Of a stretch of 64,000 nt of DNA, positions 62,837-64,000 are shown one piece after another; positions within the stretch are counted from its first letter, which is position 1; the number at the start of each line of letters is the position of its first letter. Position numbers and translations under genes: made by a program. The notes below the pieces were generated by a model. It was given only the letters and a program-made list of their open reading frames with translations, did no database searches and was not told the DNA's origin. This DNA comes from Methylobacterium sp. CB376 (GTDB taxonomy: Bacteria > Pseudomonadota > Alphaproteobacteria > Rhizobiales > Beijerinckiaceae): the NCBI RefSeq assembly GCF_029714205.1, contig NZ_CP121648.1, positions 3,800,001 through 3,864,000 on the forward strand, written 5' to 3'.

Positions 62837-63868
62837 ATGATCAGACGCACCCTGCTCTCGCGGCGGCGGGCGGCCGCCCTGCTCGGCGGCGCCCTCCTGG
62901 CCGGTGCGGCCGCGCCCGGCCCCGCCGCCGCGGCCGAGGGCCGGCTGCGCATCGCCAAGCAGTTCGGCGTCGTCTACCTGCTCCTCGACGTGGCCCTGGA
63001 GCAGCGGCTGATCGAGAAGCACGGCCGGGCCGCCGGGCTCGACATCGCGGTCGAGCCGGTGCAGCTCTCGGGCGGCGCGGCGGTCAACGACGCGCTGCTG
63101 TCCGGCAGCATCGACATCGCCGGGGCCGGGGTCGGCCCGCTCTTCACCCTGTGGGACCGCACCCGGGGCCGGCAGAACGTCAAGGGCGTCGCCTCGCTCG
63201 GCAACTTCCCCTACCTGCTCGTCAGCAACCGGCCGCAGGTGCGGTCGATCGCCGACCTGACCGAGGCGGACCGGATCGCGCTGCCCGCGGTCGGCGTGTC
63301 GGTGCAGGCGCGGATCCTGCAATGGGCCGCCGCCAAGCAATGGGGCGAGGCGGATTTCGCCCGGCTCGACCGGATCAGCGTCGCGGTCCCGCATCCCGAG
63401 GCGGCGGCGGCGATCATCAAGGGCGGCACCGAGATCAGCGCCCATTTCGGCAACCCGCCCTTCCAGGAGCAGGAACTGGCCGAGGCCCCGGACGCCCGGG
63501 TGATCCTCAATTCCTACGAGGTCCAGGGCGGCCCCGCCTCCTCGACGGTGCTGTACGCGACGGAGACGTTCTACCGCGACAGCCCCAGGACCTACCGGGC
63601 CTTCCTCGACGCCCTCGACGAGGCGGCGACCTTCGTGGCCGCCAACCCGGACCAGGCCGCCGAGATCTACCTGAAGGCCAACGGCAGCCGGATCAGCCGC
63701 GATCTCCTGCTCAAGGTGATCAGGAACCCGGACGTGACCTTCAAGATCGCGCCGCAGAACACGCTCGGCCTCGGCCGGTTCATGCACCGCGTGGGCGCGA
63801 TCCGCAACGAGCCGAAGGCGCTCGCGGATTACTTCTTCGCCGATCCGCGCGTGGCCGCGGGCAGCTGA
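62837..63868 (+). CDS. ABC transporter substrate-binding protein (sulfonate/nitrate/taurine type)
   Basis: 343 residues. The signal sequence has a twin-arginine look (LLSRRRAAALLGGALLAGAA). It has an NMT1/SsuA-like fold: LRIAKQFGVVYLLLDVALEQ, VNDALLSGSIDIAGAGVGPL, SYEVQGGPASSTVLYATETF. First gene of an ABC import operon that continues off the window. The cargo is probably an aliphatic sulfonate or similar anion. A GTG at 62831 is an alternative start. Confidence 0.88.
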   Translation: MIRRTLLSRRRAAALLGGALLAGAAAPGPAAAAEGRLRIAKQFGVVYLLLDVALEQRLIEKHGRAAGLDIAVEPVQLSGGAAVNDALLSGSIDIAGAGVGPLFTLWDRTRGRQNVKGVASLGNFPYLLVSNRPQVRSIADLTEADRIALPAVGVSVQARILQWAAAKQWGEADFARLDRISVAVPHPEAAAAIIKGGTEISAHFGNPPFQEQELAEAPDARVILNSYEVQGGPASSTVLYATETFYRDSPRTYRAFLDALDEAATFVAANPDQAAEIYLKANGSRISRDLLLKVIRNPDVTFKIAPQNTLGLGRFMHRVGAIRNEPKALADYFFADPRVAAGS

Positions 63869-63881
63869 GCGGGGGACGCGC

Positions 63882-64000
63882 ATGACGCTCGTGGCCGACC
63901 GCACCGCCCCGCCGGAAGCCGCGCTCCCGGAGCCCCAAAGCGGCGAGGCGCCCGCCGCCCTGCCGGCGCCGCTCCTGCGGATCGCGGGCGTCTCCCTGGA
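63882..64000 (+). CDS. ABC transporter ATP-binding protein, N-terminal fragment (cut by window end)
   Basis: The start follows GGGGGACGC, 14 bases after the substrate-binding protein. The readable part is a variable tail followed by LLRIAGVSL, the usual opening of a SsuB/TauB/NrtD-type ATPase. Identification rests on context and this short block. Confidence 0.6.
   Translation, partial: MTLVADRTAPPEAALPEPQSGEAPAALPAPLLRIAGVSL

Overview
The window is about 70% GC with dense, tightly packed genes. Gene content (5-aminolevulinate synthase HemA, FtsY with an acidic repeat-rich N-terminus, class I IlvC, amino acid:[carrier protein] ligase, NnrU, an MmgR-type small RNA) points to an alphaproteobacterium of the Hyphomicrobiales, most likely Methylobacterium or a close relative. 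This is inferred from protein character only; no 16S rRNA gene is present.

Layout. 1-3.3 kb: 3' end of carB, greA and a small exported protein. 3.4-11.7 kb: an unusual carrier-protein region with an amino acid:[carrier protein] ligase, an acyl-CoA-dehydrogenase-like flavoprotein, a stand-alone carrier protein, two degenerate enzymes (WecG/TagA-like and CapK/PaaK-like), a regulator with two TetR domains and a second acyl-CoA dehydrogenase. 11.7-21.9 kb: housekeeping genes (RluA-type synthase, ftsY, yciB/ispZ, an endonuclease III relative, trpS, HAD hydrolase, ilvC, DUF924, SF2 helicase, truncated hemoglobin). 21.9-30.2 kb: GH5 glycosidase, methyltransferase, EamA transporter, CDF-like membrane protein, and an MFS/CoA-transferase pair. 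30.4-33.4 kb: a chemoreceptor and an orphan sugar-binding protein.

33.8-43.8 kb is a self-contained sucrose phosphotransferase regulon: scrK, an EIIA-HPr-EI fusion (frameshifted), scrB, scrA, scrR and divergent scrY. Two related operator-like sites lie in front of scrA and scrY. Sucrose would cross the outer membrane through ScrY, be phosphorylated by ScrA with phosphate from the fusion protein, be cleaved by ScrB, and its fructose be phosphorylated by ScrK.

44.4-51.1 kb is a Fec-type iron cell-surface-signalling locus (ECF sigma factor, FecR, ABC exporter-like protein, TonB receptor with STN domain). Three tandem sigma54-like motifs precede the sigma factor. A subtilase/P-domain/RTX protease (frameshifted) follows, then hemA, nnrU, moeA, a heme-oxygenase-like ABM protein divergent from a heme/hemoglobin TonB receptor, an MmgR-like sRNA, an alpha/beta hydrolase, a truncated flavin monooxygenase and the start of a sulfonate/nitrate-type ABC transporter operon.

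Two patterns cut across the window. First, a dispersed palindromic element of about 100-170 bp occurs five times; its hairpin stem varies in sequence but stays paired. Second, three otherwise good genes each appear to lack exactly one base, so real frameshifts and residual sequencing error must be told apart.
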